64,000 nucleotides of DNA, taken from assembly GCF_022899935.1 (NCBI RefSeq), contig NZ_JALJCJ010000003.1:1-64000 (forward strand), written 5' to 3'. Positions 29,989 through 41,408 of this stretch are shown piece by piece (the stretch's first letter is position 1; each line of letters starts with the position of its first letter). A program made the position numbers and the translations under genes. This stretch comes from Shinella curvata (GTDB lineage: Bacteria; Pseudomonadota; Alphaproteobacteria; Rhizobiales; Rhizobiaceae). Below the pieces are notes generated by a model. It ran no database searches, had not been told where the DNA came from, and saw only the letters and a list, made by a program, of their open reading frames with translations.

Positions 29989-32900
29989 ATGTCCGCAAAG
30001 CAGTATCCCTTTATCGACGTTGCCGTCCACGAGCGGGTGCGCCTGCCCTTCGCGCGGGGCGAGGCCGTCGTGCTGTTTTCGAAAGACATGAGCCGGGTTC
30101 TCTGGTCGAACGGCCGGGGTGCGGCACTCTTCGGCGAGGAGAACATCTACGATTTCCTTGATGCCGGTCCGGATCGTGGCGACGTCGCCTTCCGCCAGCT
30201 TTCCGCAACTGCCCGACAGGTGCAGGCGCCCGGCGACCGCCGCAGCTTCGTCATGCGCATCGGCAGTGGCTTTCGCAGCATACCCGTCACAGCCACCGTC
30301 GAGGCCGTCATCATTCGCCCCGGCGATGAGGCCATTCTCTTCCATGCTCCGGTCGCCGGCAACCGCCAGAGCCAGGAAGAGACGGCCGCCGCCATGCTCG
30401 CCGGCTTCGACGATCCCGACACGCACATGGCCGTGCTCGACGAAGAAGGCACCGTGATTGCCGGCTCCGATGGCTTCGACCGCCTCGCCATCAGCATCGA
30501 AACACGACGCGCCCTCGTGGAAGCGGCCGGCCGCAGCGCCGAGCATCTCGTCAAGCGCCCGGTCGCGACGGGTCGCGGGCACTTGCCCGCCGCAATCGGC
30601 CGCATTTCCAGCGATCCGGCGCTGCACCTGCTGTTTGCCGTCGAAACAATCCTCGGGCATCTCGACCCGGATGAAGAGGAAGCCGCTCCCGCTGCCGTGC
30701 AGAACGGGATAGAGCCGGAAAACGAGGTTGAGCCTTCGGCCGCCGAAGCAATCCCGACGCAGGACGAGCCGGCAACCGAGGCTGCGGAGATGGAACCCGC
30801 GCCACTCGCGAGCGAGGCTGAGCCGGAAAGCATGGCGGGCGCTGACACGACCGGAAGCGTCGAAGACGCCGTGGTCGACGGGACGCCGTCACAGCCTGCT
30901 GGCGAAGCCGGGGAAGCAATCGCCGGATTTGCGGACACTTCTTCTGAAGACAGGCCCGCCGCTCCGCCGGAAGAGTTCTCCCCCGAACCCGCGGAAGAGG
31001 AAACCGCCGCCGCGACGACGAACGAGACCAGCAAGAGCGCTTCCGGTTTTGTTTTCAACCGGCAGGGCCGACCGATCCGCTTCGTCTGGAAGATCGACGC
31101 AGAAGGCCGGTTCAGCGAGATTTCGGAAGAGTTCGCCACGGCTGTCGGCCCGCAGGCCGCAGCGATTTCCGGTGAGCGTTTCGGCGATGTCGCCGCACGC
31201 TTCGATCTTGATCAGGATGGGAAGATCGGTGACCTGTTGCGCCGTCGCGACACGTGGTCCGGCAAGACGATCCACTGGCCGGTCGAAGGCACCTCGCTTG
31301 TCGTGCCGGTCGATCTCGCGGCGCTGCCGACTTATTCCCGCAACCGTGAATTCGACGGTTTTCGTGGCTTCGGCATCGTGCGCATCGCCGATGCCATCGA
31401 GGATGTCCATGCCCGTGGCCTGACGCTTGGCGTGATTGCCGAGACGCAGGAAGAGGCGACTGTCGATCCGATCGACCAGATCCCGGCCGCCGAAGCCGAA
31501 CGGCCGGACGCGGTTGAGGCGGACGAAATACCAGCGGCACCGGAAGAAACCGTCATCGAGATCGACGCGCCCTCCCCTGCCGAAGAGAACCATAAGCCGG
31601 CCGAAGCGTCCGTCGATACGGAACCGACCGACGAGACGGACGCCTTTCGCGGCGAGCGCCCGGCGCTGCGCCTGGTGGAGACACCCAACCGCCGTCATTC
31701 CGACAAGGTGGTGCAGCTCGAGACCCGGCGCAATCGCGGTGGCCTGTTCGACGGTCTGTCGACCGGCGAGCAGGCCGCGTTCCGCGAAATCGCCCGCCAG
31801 CTCGGCGAGTCCTTCGGAAAGCGCAAGCCGGAAGATCGGCCGGCCGATGATGCTGCGAAGGAAACATCCGAAAACACCCTTACCGCCTCGGGGGATCAGG
31901 CTGGCGACGACGAGGATACCGTCGATGCGGTCTTCATCGACACGGACGAGACCGAAACGGAGATGCCCGGCCTCGAAGTCGGCTCGCATGCCGATGACCT
32001 GCTGCCTGAGGACCATGCCGGCGAGCGCACGGCCATCGCGCCGCCGCGCACGCAGATGGACTACGGCCTGACCGCAACTGTCGTCGATGCCCTGCCCGTC
32101 GCGCTGCTCGTGCATGTCGGCGACCGGCTGATCCATGCCAATCCGGAATTCTTCCGCTTCAGCGGCTATCGCAGCCTGGAGGATCTCGAAGCCTCCGGTG
32201 GGCTGGATATCCTGCTGGCCGCCCCGGACGAAGAAACCGAAGACGGCGACGGCACCATGGCGCTGCGCCATGCCGATGGCGAAAGCACGAGTGCCGTGCG
32301 CGCGCGCCTTCAGTCGATCCGCTGGGAAGACGGCACAGCCCTGATGCTGGCGCTGACACCCGCCCACGAAAAACCGCCGCTGGCTCTGGTCGAAACCACG
32401 CCCGTGCCGGTGGTTGAGACCGAGGGCGACACGGCCGACCAGGCGGCTGTCGCGGCGCTCCGCGTCGAGATCGGCGAGCTGCGTTCGATCCTCGAAACTG
32501 CGACCGACGGCGTCGTGGTCGTCGGTCAGGATGGCGACATCCGCTCGATGAACCGCTCGGCCAGCGCCCTCTTCAACTATGACGAGGACGAGACGCGCGG
32601 CCGACCCTTCGCCATGCTGTTTGCCCATGAAAGCCAGAAGGCCGTGCTGGATTATCTCGCCGGCCTCTCCGGCCACGGCGTCGCGAGCGTGCTGAACGAC
32701 GGTCGCGAGGTCATCGGCCGCGAGGCGGCCGGCGGCTTCATTCCGCTCTTCATGACGATGGGCCGCCTCTCCTCGTCATCCGGCTTCTGCGCCGTCATTC
32801 GCGACATTACCCAGTGGAAGCGCACGGAAGAAGAGCTGCGCAGCGCCAAGCGCGCCGCCGAGACGGCAAACGCCCACAAGAGCGATTTCCTCGCCCGTGT

Positions 32901-33576
32901 CAGCCACGAGATCCGCACACCGCTCAATGCCATCATCGGCTTTTCCGACATGATGGCGACGGAGCGTTTCGGGCCGATCGGCCATCCGCGCTACATCGAA
33001 TATGCCAATGATATCGGCCGATCCGGCCGCCATGTGCTCGATATCGTCAACGACCTGCTCGACATTTCCAAGATCGAGGCGGGCGAGATGGATCTCGAAT
33101 TCACCGCCGTCGGCCTCAACGAAACGATTTCGGAAGCCGTCTCGCTGGTGCAGCCGCAGGCCAATGGCCAGCGCGTCATCATCCGTACCTCGCTCTCCAA
33201 CAATGTGCCGCAGATCGTTGCGGACCTGCGCTCCATCAAGCAGATCGCGCTCAACATCCTGTCGAACGCCATCCGCTTCACGCCCTCGGGCGGGCAGATC
33301 GTCGTCTCCACCGCCTATGAGGCGAATGGCAGCGTGGTGCTTCGCATCCGCGACACGGGCGTGGGCATGACGCGCAGCGAGCTGGAACAGGCGATGAAGC
33401 CCTTCCGTCAGGTGACCACCGGCGCGCGCAAGCGCGGCGACGGCACCGGCCTCGGTCTGCCGCTGACCAAGGCGATGGTCGATGCCAACCGGGCGAATTT
33501 TTCGATCAGCTCCACACCGAACGAAGGCACACTGGTCGAGGTGAGCTTCCCCTCGCCGCGCGTGCTGGCGGATTGA
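29989..33576 (+). CDS. cbrA: PAS-domain sensor histidine kinase, CbrA/PdhS (PleC-DivJ) family
   Basis: 1195-residue kinase. An N-terminal PAS-like region (about 25-130), an acidic Ala/Glu/Pro-rich linker (about 230-345), a PAS-like region (about 350-470), a second acidic linker (to about 680), and two PAS domains (about 690-790 and 825-945) lead into the kinase core. The phosphorylated His is H973 (SHEIRTPLNAIIGF), followed by the PleC/DivJ-type ERFGPIG and YIEYANDI. ATP-binding motifs are NILSNAIRF near 1090, DTGVGM near 1122 and GDGTGLGL near 1150. In S. meliloti, CbrA next to phaP1 controls DivK, CtrA, exopolysaccharide and motility. No transmembrane helix is seen. A CtrA box lies upstream. 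Confidence 0.8.
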   Translation: MSAKQYPFIDVAVHERVRLPFARGEAVVLFSKDMSRVLWSNGRGAALFGEENIYDFLDAGPDRGDVAFRQLSATARQVQAPGDRRSFVMRIGSGFRSIPVTATVEAVIIRPGDEAILFHAPVAGNRQSQEETAAAMLAGFDDPDTHMAVLDEEGTVIAGSDGFDRLAISIETRRALVEAAGRSAEHLVKRPVATGRGHLPAAIGRISSDPALHLLFAVETILGHLDPDEEEAAPAAVQNGIEPENEVEPSAAEAIPTQDEPATEAAEMEPAPLASEAEPESMAGADTTGSVEDAVVDGTPSQPAGEAGEAIAGFADTSSEDRPAAPPEEFSPEPAEEETAAATTNETSKSASGFVFNRQGRPIRFVWKIDAEGRFSEISEEFATAVGPQAAAISGERFGDVAARFDLDQDGKIGDLLRRRDTWSGKTIHWPVEGTSLVVPVDLAALPTYSRNREFDGFRGFGIVRIADAIEDVHARGLTLGVIAETQEEATVDPIDQIPAAEAERPDAVEADEIPAAPEETVIEIDAPSPAEENHKPAEASVDTEPTDETDAFRGERPALRLVETPNRRHSDKVVQLETRRNRGGLFDGLSTGEQAAFREIARQLGESFGKRKPEDRPADDAAKETSENTLTASGDQAGDDEDTVDAVFIDTDETETEMPGLEVGSHADDLLPEDHAGERTAIAPPRTQMDYGLTATVVDALPVALLVHVGDRLIHANPEFFRFSGYRSLEDLEASGGLDILLAAPDEETEDGDGTMALRHADGESTSAVRARLQSIRWEDGTALMLALTPAHEKPPLALVETTPVPVVETEGDTADQAAVAALRVEIGELRSILETATDGVVVVGQDGDIRSMNRSASALFNYDEDETRGRPFAMLFAHESQKAVLDYLAGLSGHGVASVLNDGREVIGREAAGGFIPLFMTMGRLSSSSGFCAVIRDITQWKRTEEELRSAKRAAETANAHKSDFLARVSHEIRTPLNAIIGFSDMMATERFGPIGHPRYIEYANDIGRSGRHVLDIVNDLLDISKIEAGEMDLEFTAVGLNETISEAVSLVQPQANGQRVIIRTSLSNNVPQIVADLRSIKQIALNILSNAIRFTPSGGQIVVSTAYEANGSVVLRIRDTGVGMTRSELEQAMKPFRQVTTGARKRGDGTGLGLPLTKAMVDANRANFSISSTPNEGTLVEVSFPSPRVLAD

Positions 33577-33732
33577 CGCCGAAAGGGAAGGGATGCCGGT
33601 CATACGTCGTCTGCCCTTACCTCCCGCATTTGTGTCCCGCCAAATGATTTCCCTTGGTTGGAAAATGCTTTAGGACCGACAAAACGCCTTTCGGCGATCC
33701 AGACTGGATCGCCGCATCGTCGAGGGAATGTC

Positions 33733-35415
33733 TTGCAGGTCCAGTCCGAAAGCGCGCCGCGCGTGCATCGCCGCTCGGGTGCGGCCCGCCATCCGGTTCT
33801 CTCTGCCTCTGCGGTGCTGGCCGCGGCAATCGTACTGATGCCGGCGATCGCCATCGTCGTCATCGCGGCAACGGGTGGCATCAACGACTGGCCGCATCTC
33901 CTGAGCAACGTCATTCCGCGCGCGACGCTGCGCACGCTCGTCCTGCTGGCCGGCGTCGCCACCCTGACCACGGTTACCGGCGTGATCACGGCCTGGCTGG
34001 TCGCCAGCTGCGATTTTCCCGGCCGGCGGGTCCTGTCTGGCCTGCTCGTCCTGCCGCTCGCCATTCCCGCCTATCTCGGCGCCTATGCCTTTGCGGAATT
34101 CTTCTCCTTCACCGGTCCGGTGCAGACAGCCTATCGCGGCCTCTTCGGCTTTCAAACGAGCCGCGACTACTGGTTTCCGGAGGTGCGCACCACCGGCGGC
34201 GCCATGCTCGTGCTGTCGAGCGTGCTCTATCCCTATATCTATCTCGCCGCCCGCTCGATGTTCCTCATGCAGGGCCGCGCGGCGGCGGATGTGGCGCGCA
34301 CGCTCGGTGCCGGGCCGCTCAAGGTTTTCGCGCGGATCCAGATTCCCATGGCGCGGCCGGCGATCATGGTGGGACTGACGCTCGTCGCCATGGAAACGCT
34401 GAACGATATCGGCGCCGTCGAATATCTCGGCGTGCAGACGCTGACATTCTCGATCTTCGACACATGGCTCAATCGCGGCAGCCTTGCCGGGGCCGCACAG
34501 ATCGCCTGCGTGATGCTGGTCTTCGTCGTCTGCCTGATGATGGTGGAACGCGCCGCCCGCCGTCGGCAACGCTTCGCCAGCCAGAAGACAACGGCTGCGG
34601 TGCATGATTCCGTGCGCCTCCGGCTGAATGGCTGGAAGAAATGGGCGGCGAGCCTCGCCTGCCTCACGCCCCCCCTCATCGGCTTCGCCATTCCGGTTTG
34701 CGTGCTGGGTGGGTACGCCGCCCGCCGGCTGGAGGAGTTCGCCTCGACACGGCTCATCTCGGCACTCTGGAACAGCGTGCTCGTCTCCGGCTTGACAGCC
34801 ATCGTCGCCGTGCTGCTCGCCTTTCTGCTCGCCTATGCCGCGCGCACGACCCGTTCACGCCTCAACAGCGCGGCCGGGCGTTTCGCGTCCTTCGGCTATG
34901 GCGTGCCCGGCACGGTGCTGGCCATGGGCGTGCTCATTCCGCTCGCAAACTTCGACAACGCGGTGGATGCCTTCCTGCGCGCCAATCTCGGCATTTCGAC
35001 GGGCCTGCTTCTTTCCGGCACCGGCTTTGCCATCATCTATGCCTGCACGGTGAGGTTCCTGACGATGGCGGAGGGAACGATCGATGCCGGCTTCCACAAG
35101 CTCTCGCCGCATCTCGACATGGCCGCCCGTACGCTGGGGCGGACCAGCAGCCAGACACTGTGGACCGTGCTCATCCCGATGATGCGCCCCGCAACGCTGA
35201 CAGCCGCCCTCCTCGTTTTCATCGAGACGATGAAGGAACTCTCGGCGACGATCATGCTGCGCCCGTTCAACTTCAACACGCTGGCCACGCTGGTTTATGA
35301 GGATGCCTCGCGGGCGAAGGTGGAGGATGCCGGCGTGCCCGCGATCATCATCGTCGCGGTCGGGCTCATTCCGGTGTTTCTCGTATCGCGTGCGCTGGAC
35401 AAGACGAGCAGATAA
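33733..35415 (+). CDS. Fe3+ ABC transporter permease (FbpB type)
   Basis: About 560 residues, a fused two-half permease with roughly twelve helices. Each half has an EAA loop: DVARTLGAGPLKVFARIQIPMARPAI near residue 215 and DMAARTLGRTSSQTLWTVLIPMMRPATL near 465. AYLGAYAFAEFFSFTGPVQTA and MKELSATIMLRPFNFNTLATLVYE are typical of ferric permeases. No binding protein or ATPase gene is adjacent; fbpA at 12.6 kb is a plausible partner. The start is uncertain: TTG 33733, six bases after GAGGGA, is preferred; TTG 33658 would add 25 unmatched residues. It follows cbrA by 156 bases. Confidence 0.85.
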   Translation: MQVQSESAPRVHRRSGAARHPVLSASAVLAAAIVLMPAIAIVVIAATGGINDWPHLLSNVIPRATLRTLVLLAGVATLTTVTGVITAWLVASCDFPGRRVLSGLLVLPLAIPAYLGAYAFAEFFSFTGPVQTAYRGLFGFQTSRDYWFPEVRTTGGAMLVLSSVLYPYIYLAARSMFLMQGRAAADVARTLGAGPLKVFARIQIPMARPAIMVGLTLVAMETLNDIGAVEYLGVQTLTFSIFDTWLNRGSLAGAAQIACVMLVFVVCLMMVERAARRRQRFASQKTTAAVHDSVRLRLNGWKKWAASLACLTPPLIGFAIPVCVLGGYAARRLEEFASTRLISALWNSVLVSGLTAIVAVLLAFLLAYAARTTRSRLNSAAGRFASFGYGVPGTVLAMGVLIPLANFDNAVDAFLRANLGISTGLLLSGTGFAIIYACTVRFLTMAEGTIDAGFHKLSPHLDMAARTLGRTSSQTLWTVLIPMMRPATLTAALLVFIETMKELSATIMLRPFNFNTLATLVYEDASRAKVEDAGVPAIIIVAVGLIPVFLVSRALDKTSR

Positions 35416-35439
35416 AAAAGGGGCGGCATAGGCCGCCCC
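35412..35439 (-). terminator. Hairpin with A/T run after permease gene
   Basis: Perfect 8-bp stem (35420-35427 with 35432-35439), ATAG loop; on the minus strand it runs into TTTTTT, so it best serves leftward transcripts. It starts directly after the permease stop. Confidence 0.65.
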
Positions 35440-35664
35440 GATAGTTTGAATGCTGTCCAACAAAAGCGAGAGTGAACGGCCTCATGCCATCGGGGTCGGG
35501 TGCGACCGGAACGCCCACACATCGGGCGCGCTCAAGTTGGGACGACATTGCGTCATTGCGGATTAACAATTCCTTACCCGGCCCGTTCCGGCACAAACCT
35601 TTTGTTCACAACTTCGTGTGTTTGGTTAATGCGGCCGGGCAAAAATCGTTAATACCGGCGGCGC
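35416..35664. other. Intergenic region between convergent fbpB-type and acetoacetyl-CoA synthetase genes
   Basis: 249 bases. The left end holds a GGGGCGGC/GCCGCCCC hairpin. The right half (35560-35650) is unusually AT-rich, with TTAA-containing stretches (GGATTAACAATTCCTTACC, GGTTAATGC, CGTTAATACC), so it looks promoter-like although both flanking genes end here. A small RNA gene is possible but not shown. Confidence 0.4.
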
Positions 35665-37617
<1,953 letters not shown>

Positions 37618-37798
37618 TCTTTCCTCCACTCCATCGCAATTCCTATAGCATGTTGCGTCGCAATATAAAGCGTCGGCGGCCGGTTCGCGGCACGGGCGAA
37701 CGCAATTCCGCCATGGCAGCATTTGATTTCTTCGCCTCGAGCGCCTATCCCCATCGCGCGAGCCCATATGAGAGCTGACGGCAGAGGATCCGTACCGA

Positions 37799-39646
37799 AT
37801 GACCCCGTCCCGTTTCATCCGATCGAAGCACCTGGTGCGGGGTATTCTTGTCGCGCTCGTCCTGCTTTTTGGCCTGCGTGTCGGTTTTCCCTTCCTCTTG
37901 CAGACGGATACGGTGGGCGATTCTATCGAGGAAACTCTGGAGGCATGGACCGGCGCCGACGTGCAGCTCGGCAAGGCGCCGGAATTCTCCTTCTGGCCCT
38001 ATCCGCGCGTGACGCTCGGGAACGTCCGCATCACCAGTCCGGCAGTGAACGGCAAGAGCGAGGAGCTGGCTTCCATCGAGGCCGTCTCTGCAACCTTCGA
38101 CCTGATCGGCGCCGTGCGCGGGCAGCCTGTTTTCAGTGACCTGGAACTGGTACGCCCGACCGTCCGCGTCGGCTGGAGCCCAACGGGCGTCTTCAACTGG
38201 AAACATGACGGCTGGCTCACACAGGCGATCGACGCGACAGCTTCGGCACCCGAGGGCCAGGCGATCCCCGCCATGCCAAGCGAACGCCTCGGCACGATCA
38301 CCATCACCGACGGCGTTCTTGACGTCGCGAGTACAGGCGCGTCCAAGACCTATAGCGTCTCCGACATCAACGGCACCGTCACCTGGCCGTCGCTCCGCCA
38401 GCCGATGGACCTCTCCCTTTCCGGCATCGTCAACGGCGAGATGACGCGCTGGGCCTTCGGCTGCGACCAGCCGCTGGCCTTGTTGGCCGGGCGCAACGCC
38501 AATGCCCGCACGAGCCTGTCCGCCAATCCGGCAACGATCAACTTCGAGGGGATGGCCAACCTTTCACATGCCGCCTTCGTCGCCGGCACCATGCAGCTTT
38601 CGACACCCTCGCTCGCCCATCTCCTCGCCTGGCAGGGCAAGGAAATTTCCGCCATCGGTAATGTCGGGCAAGTGAATGTCAAGGCGAAGGTGACGACGGC
38701 GGGTTACTCGGCGAAGCTCGAGGGCGTCAAACTCGCGCTCGACAATGCCGAGGCGAGCGGCGTGCTTGATGTCAATCTGCCACCCGACGGCGTGCCGCAG
38801 ATCGGCGGAACGCTCGCCTTCGACCATATCGACCTCAAAGCGCTCCTGACGGCCTTTTCACCCTTGCCGGGCACCGAGGAAACTGCGGCCCCCTTCGACA
38901 CAGCCTTCCTGCACCAGTTCGGCATGGACATCCGGCTTTCCGCCAAAACGGCAGATTTCGCGCCTTTTTCGCTGCAAAACCTCGCGGCGGGCATGCGCAT
39001 AGAAAACGGCCGCGCGTCGTTCGACGTCGGCGACAGCACCCTTCTCGACGGTCGCATGACCGGCCGCATCGCGCTTAACGAACAGGGTTTCAAGGGCGGA
39101 GCTCGCCTGCAGATGTCCCTGAGCAATGTCGATATCGGCGCGATCGTCAGCACACTTGCCTTGCCGGGGCCGCTGCCGTCGGGCCACGGGTCGGCCGATT
39201 TCGAGCTTTCGACGGACGAGGCGCTCTGGGCCACCACGGTGTCCGATATGTCCGGCCAGTTCCGTCTGCGCATGGGACCGGGCACGCTTACCCATTTCGA
39301 TCGGCGGGCTTTCGAGGACATGGTGGCGAAAAACGCCTTCTTCAATTACTCCGAGGCCGCCGACGGCGCCTTCGATTTCGTGCGCGCCGATCTCGAGGCG
39401 CGGCTCGATCGCGGCATCGCAGAACTGACCAAGGCGGAAATCGAAGGCAATGAGAAGCTCCTCACGCTGTCCGGCATGATCCCCTATCGCTCGGCAAGCC
39501 TGGCGCTGGCCGGGACGCTTGCGGACCGCCCGCAGGCAGATGCGACCGTGGTCAATCCGGCGGTCAGCTTCTTCGTCGGCGGCTCCTGGCCGGAGCCGGT
39601 GATCTCGCCGGTTTCGATCCTGACGGGGCAGCAGCCCCGCCAGTAA
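37799..39646 (+). CDS. AsmA family protein
   Basis: 615-residue envelope protein with one N-terminal membrane anchor ([23 protein letters not shown], about 12-35) and a long periplasmic beta-rich region. AsmA features include [27 protein letters not shown] near residue 55 and the C-terminal block near 480-560 ([23 protein letters not shown], then [22 protein letters not shown]) that matches the AsmA C-terminal domain. AsmA-like proteins are thought to form lipid-transfer bridges to the outer membrane. It stands alone, divergent from the acetoacetyl-CoA synthetase gene and convergent with potI. Confidence 0.85.
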   Translation: MTPSRFIRSKHLVRGILVALVLLFGLRVGFPFLLQTDTVGDSIEETLEAWTGADVQLGKAPEFSFWPYPRVTLGNVRITSPAVNGKSEELASIEAVSATFDLIGAVRGQPVFSDLELVRPTVRVGWSPTGVFNWKHDGWLTQAIDATASAPEGQAIPAMPSERLGTITITDGVLDVASTGASKTYSVSDINGTVTWPSLRQPMDLSLSGIVNGEMTRWAFGCDQPLALLAGRNANARTSLSANPATINFEGMANLSHAAFVAGTMQLSTPSLAHLLAWQGKEISAIGNVGQVNVKAKVTTAGYSAKLEGVKLALDNAEASGVLDVNLPPDGVPQIGGTLAFDHIDLKALLTAFSPLPGTEETAAPFDTAFLHQFGMDIRLSAKTADFAPFSLQNLAAGMRIENGRASFDVGDSTLLDGRMTGRIALNEQGFKGGARLQMSLSNVDIGAIVSTLALPGPLPSGHGSADFELSTDEALWATTVSDMSGQFRLRMGPGTLTHFDRRAFEDMVAKNAFFNYSEAADGAFDFVRADLEARLDRGIAELTKAEIEGNEKLLTLSGMIPYRSASLALAGTLADRPQADATVVNPAVSFFVGGSWPEPVISPVSILTGQQPRQ

Positions 39647-39670
39647 TTTCGTCCAGATTTCCCGGAATGC

Positions 39671-40489
39671 TCAGCGGCCTGCGAAGGCCGCCTGTTCGTC
39701 ACGCTGGCGTTGCACCTCGCGCCGCTTCGTCATGATCGAGGCGATGATGACGCCGATGGCGACGAAGCCGATGAGGATGGTGCAGGCCGCGTTGATTTCC
39801 GGTGTCACGCCGAGACGCACCTGGCTGTAGATCTTCATCGGCAGCGTCGTGGCACCGGGGCCTGACGTGAACGAGGAGATGACGAGGTCGTCGAGCGACA
39901 GCGTCAGCGCCAGCATCCAGCCGGACAGAACAGCCGGCGCGATGACCGGCAGCGTCACCTCCAGGAAGGTCTTCACCGGCGTTGCGCCGAGGTCCATCGC
40001 GGCCTCCTCGATAGAGCGATCGAAGGAGAGCAGGCGCGACTGCACCACGACCGTCACGAAGCACATTGAGAAGGTGATATGCGCGAGCGTGACGGTCACG
40101 AAGCCGCGGTCGAAGCCGATGGCGACGAAGAGCAGCAACAGCGACAGGCCGGTGATGACCTCGGGCATGACAAGCGGCGCATAGACCATGCCGGAAAACA
40201 GCAGTCGGCCGCGGAAGCGGGTGTAGCGCGTGAGCGCAAGCGCCGCCATGGTGCCAAGCGCGGTTGCGACCGTTGCCGAGATCAGCGCCACGCGGATCGT
40301 CACCCAGGCGGCGTCCATCAGACCCTGGTTCTGGAACAGCGAGACGTACCATTTGATCGAGAAACCGGCCCAGACCGTCACGAGCTTGGACTCGTTGAAG
40401 GAGAAGACCACCAGCAGCACGATCGGCAGATAGAGGAACGAAAAGCCGATAACGACAGACACAATATTGAAACGGGACCAGGTGTTCAC
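39671..40489 (-). CDS. potI: Putrescine ABC transporter permease PotI
   Basis: 272-residue inner-membrane permease with six helices. The start is GTG 40489, eight bases after GGGGAG and four bases before the end of potH; earlier in-frame codons up to 40528 fall inside potH. The segment KWYVSLFQNQGLMDAAWVTIRVALISATVATALGTMAALALTRY is typical of PotC/PotI proteins, and the EAA loop is EEAAMDLGATPVKTFLEVTLPVIAPAVLSGW. Last gene of potFGHI. Confidence 0.9.
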   Translation of the reverse strand: MNTWSRFNIVSVVIGFSFLYLPIVLLVVFSFNESKLVTVWAGFSIKWYVSLFQNQGLMDAAWVTIRVALISATVATALGTMAALALTRYTRFRGRLLFSGMVYAPLVMPEVITGLSLLLLFVAIGFDRGFVTVTLAHITFSMCFVTVVVQSRLLSFDRSIEEAAMDLGATPVKTFLEVTLPVIAPAVLSGWMLALTLSLDDLVISSFTSGPGATTLPMKIYSQVRLGVTPEINAACTILIGFVAIGVIIASIMTKRREVQRQRDEQAAFAGR

Positions 40490-40493
40490 GGGC

Positions 40494-41405
40494 TTATCTC
40501 CCCTGCTCTTCGGCCTTGGCCTGCGCATTCTGGAAGAACACGATGGGCACGACCAGGATGAGGAGCAGGATGGTCGCGACGGCAGCCGAAACCGGCCAGT
40601 CGCGGTTTGCGTTGAATTCGTTCCATAGCGTCTTGCCGATCATCAGGGTCTGCGATCCGCCGAGAAGATCGGGAATGACGAACTCGCCGACCGCCGGAAT
40701 GAAGACGAGCATGCAGCCTGCCACCACACCGGGAATGGAGAGCGGGAAGGTTATCTTCCAGAAGGCGGAGATCTGCGGGCAGCCAAGATCCTGTGCCGCC
40801 TCGATCAGCGTGTTGTCCATCTTCTCCAGCGCGGAATAGAGCGGCAGCACCATGAAGGGCAGGTAGGAATAGACGATGCCGATATAAATCGCCCAGTTGG
40901 TGTTCATGATGATGAGGGGCTGGTCGATGACGCCGATGCTGAGCAGGAACTGGTTGAGCAGTCCCTCGGGCTTGAGGATCGCGATCCAGGCATAGACCCG
41001 GATCAGGAAGCTCGTCCAGAACGGCAGGATGACCAGCATCAGCAGCGTCGGACGCAGTGTGCGCGGCGCCTGCGCCATGCCATAGGCGATGGGATAGCCG
41101 ATCAGCAGCGTGATCAGCGTGGAAACACCGGCGATCCAGAGGCTAGACAGGTAGGCGTTGAGATAGAGCGAGTCCTGCGTCAGCCAGATATAGTTGTCAA
41201 AGCTGAATTGGCCGATCTTTCCCCAGATGCCGGCAATGCCATCCGACAAACGGAAGACCGGCTCGTAGGGCGGCTGGGCGATGGCAGTCGTCGAGAGCGA
41301 GATGCGGAAGACGATGAAGAAGGGAATGAGAAAGAAAAACAGCAGCCACGCATAGGGAATGATGATGACAAGGCGGCTGAAGAGGGCGGAGCCGAGCTTG
41401 TTCAT
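40494..41405 (-). CDS. potH: Putrescine ABC transporter permease PotH
   Basis: 303-residue inner-membrane permease. The first helix is IIIPYAWLLFFFLIPFFIVFRISLS; the loop contains DNYIWLTQDSLYLNAYLSSLWIAG. PotB/PotH motifs LVILPFWTSFLIRVYAWIAILKPEGLLN and the EAA loop DNTLIEAAQDLGCPQISAFWKITFPLSIPGV are present, as is FVIPDLLGG. Four bases after it starts potI. It begins 4 bases after potG, so the operon is compact. Confidence 0.92.
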   Translation of the reverse strand: MNKLGSALFSRLVIIIPYAWLLFFFLIPFFIVFRISLSTTAIAQPPYEPVFRLSDGIAGIWGKIGQFSFDNYIWLTQDSLYLNAYLSSLWIAGVSTLITLLIGYPIAYGMAQAPRTLRPTLLMLVILPFWTSFLIRVYAWIAILKPEGLLNQFLLSIGVIDQPLIIMNTNWAIYIGIVYSYLPFMVLPLYSALEKMDNTLIEAAQDLGCPQISAFWKITFPLSIPGVVAGCMLVFIPAVGEFVIPDLLGGSQTLMIGKTLWNEFNANRDWPVSAAVATILLLILVVPIVFFQNAQAKAEEQGR

Positions 41406-41408
41406 CGG

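Noticed and set aside
30889-32676. A 595-codon open frame antisense to the CbrA-like kinase
   Set aside because: Shadow of the kinase coding strand. It has no ribosome site, domain or supporting context.
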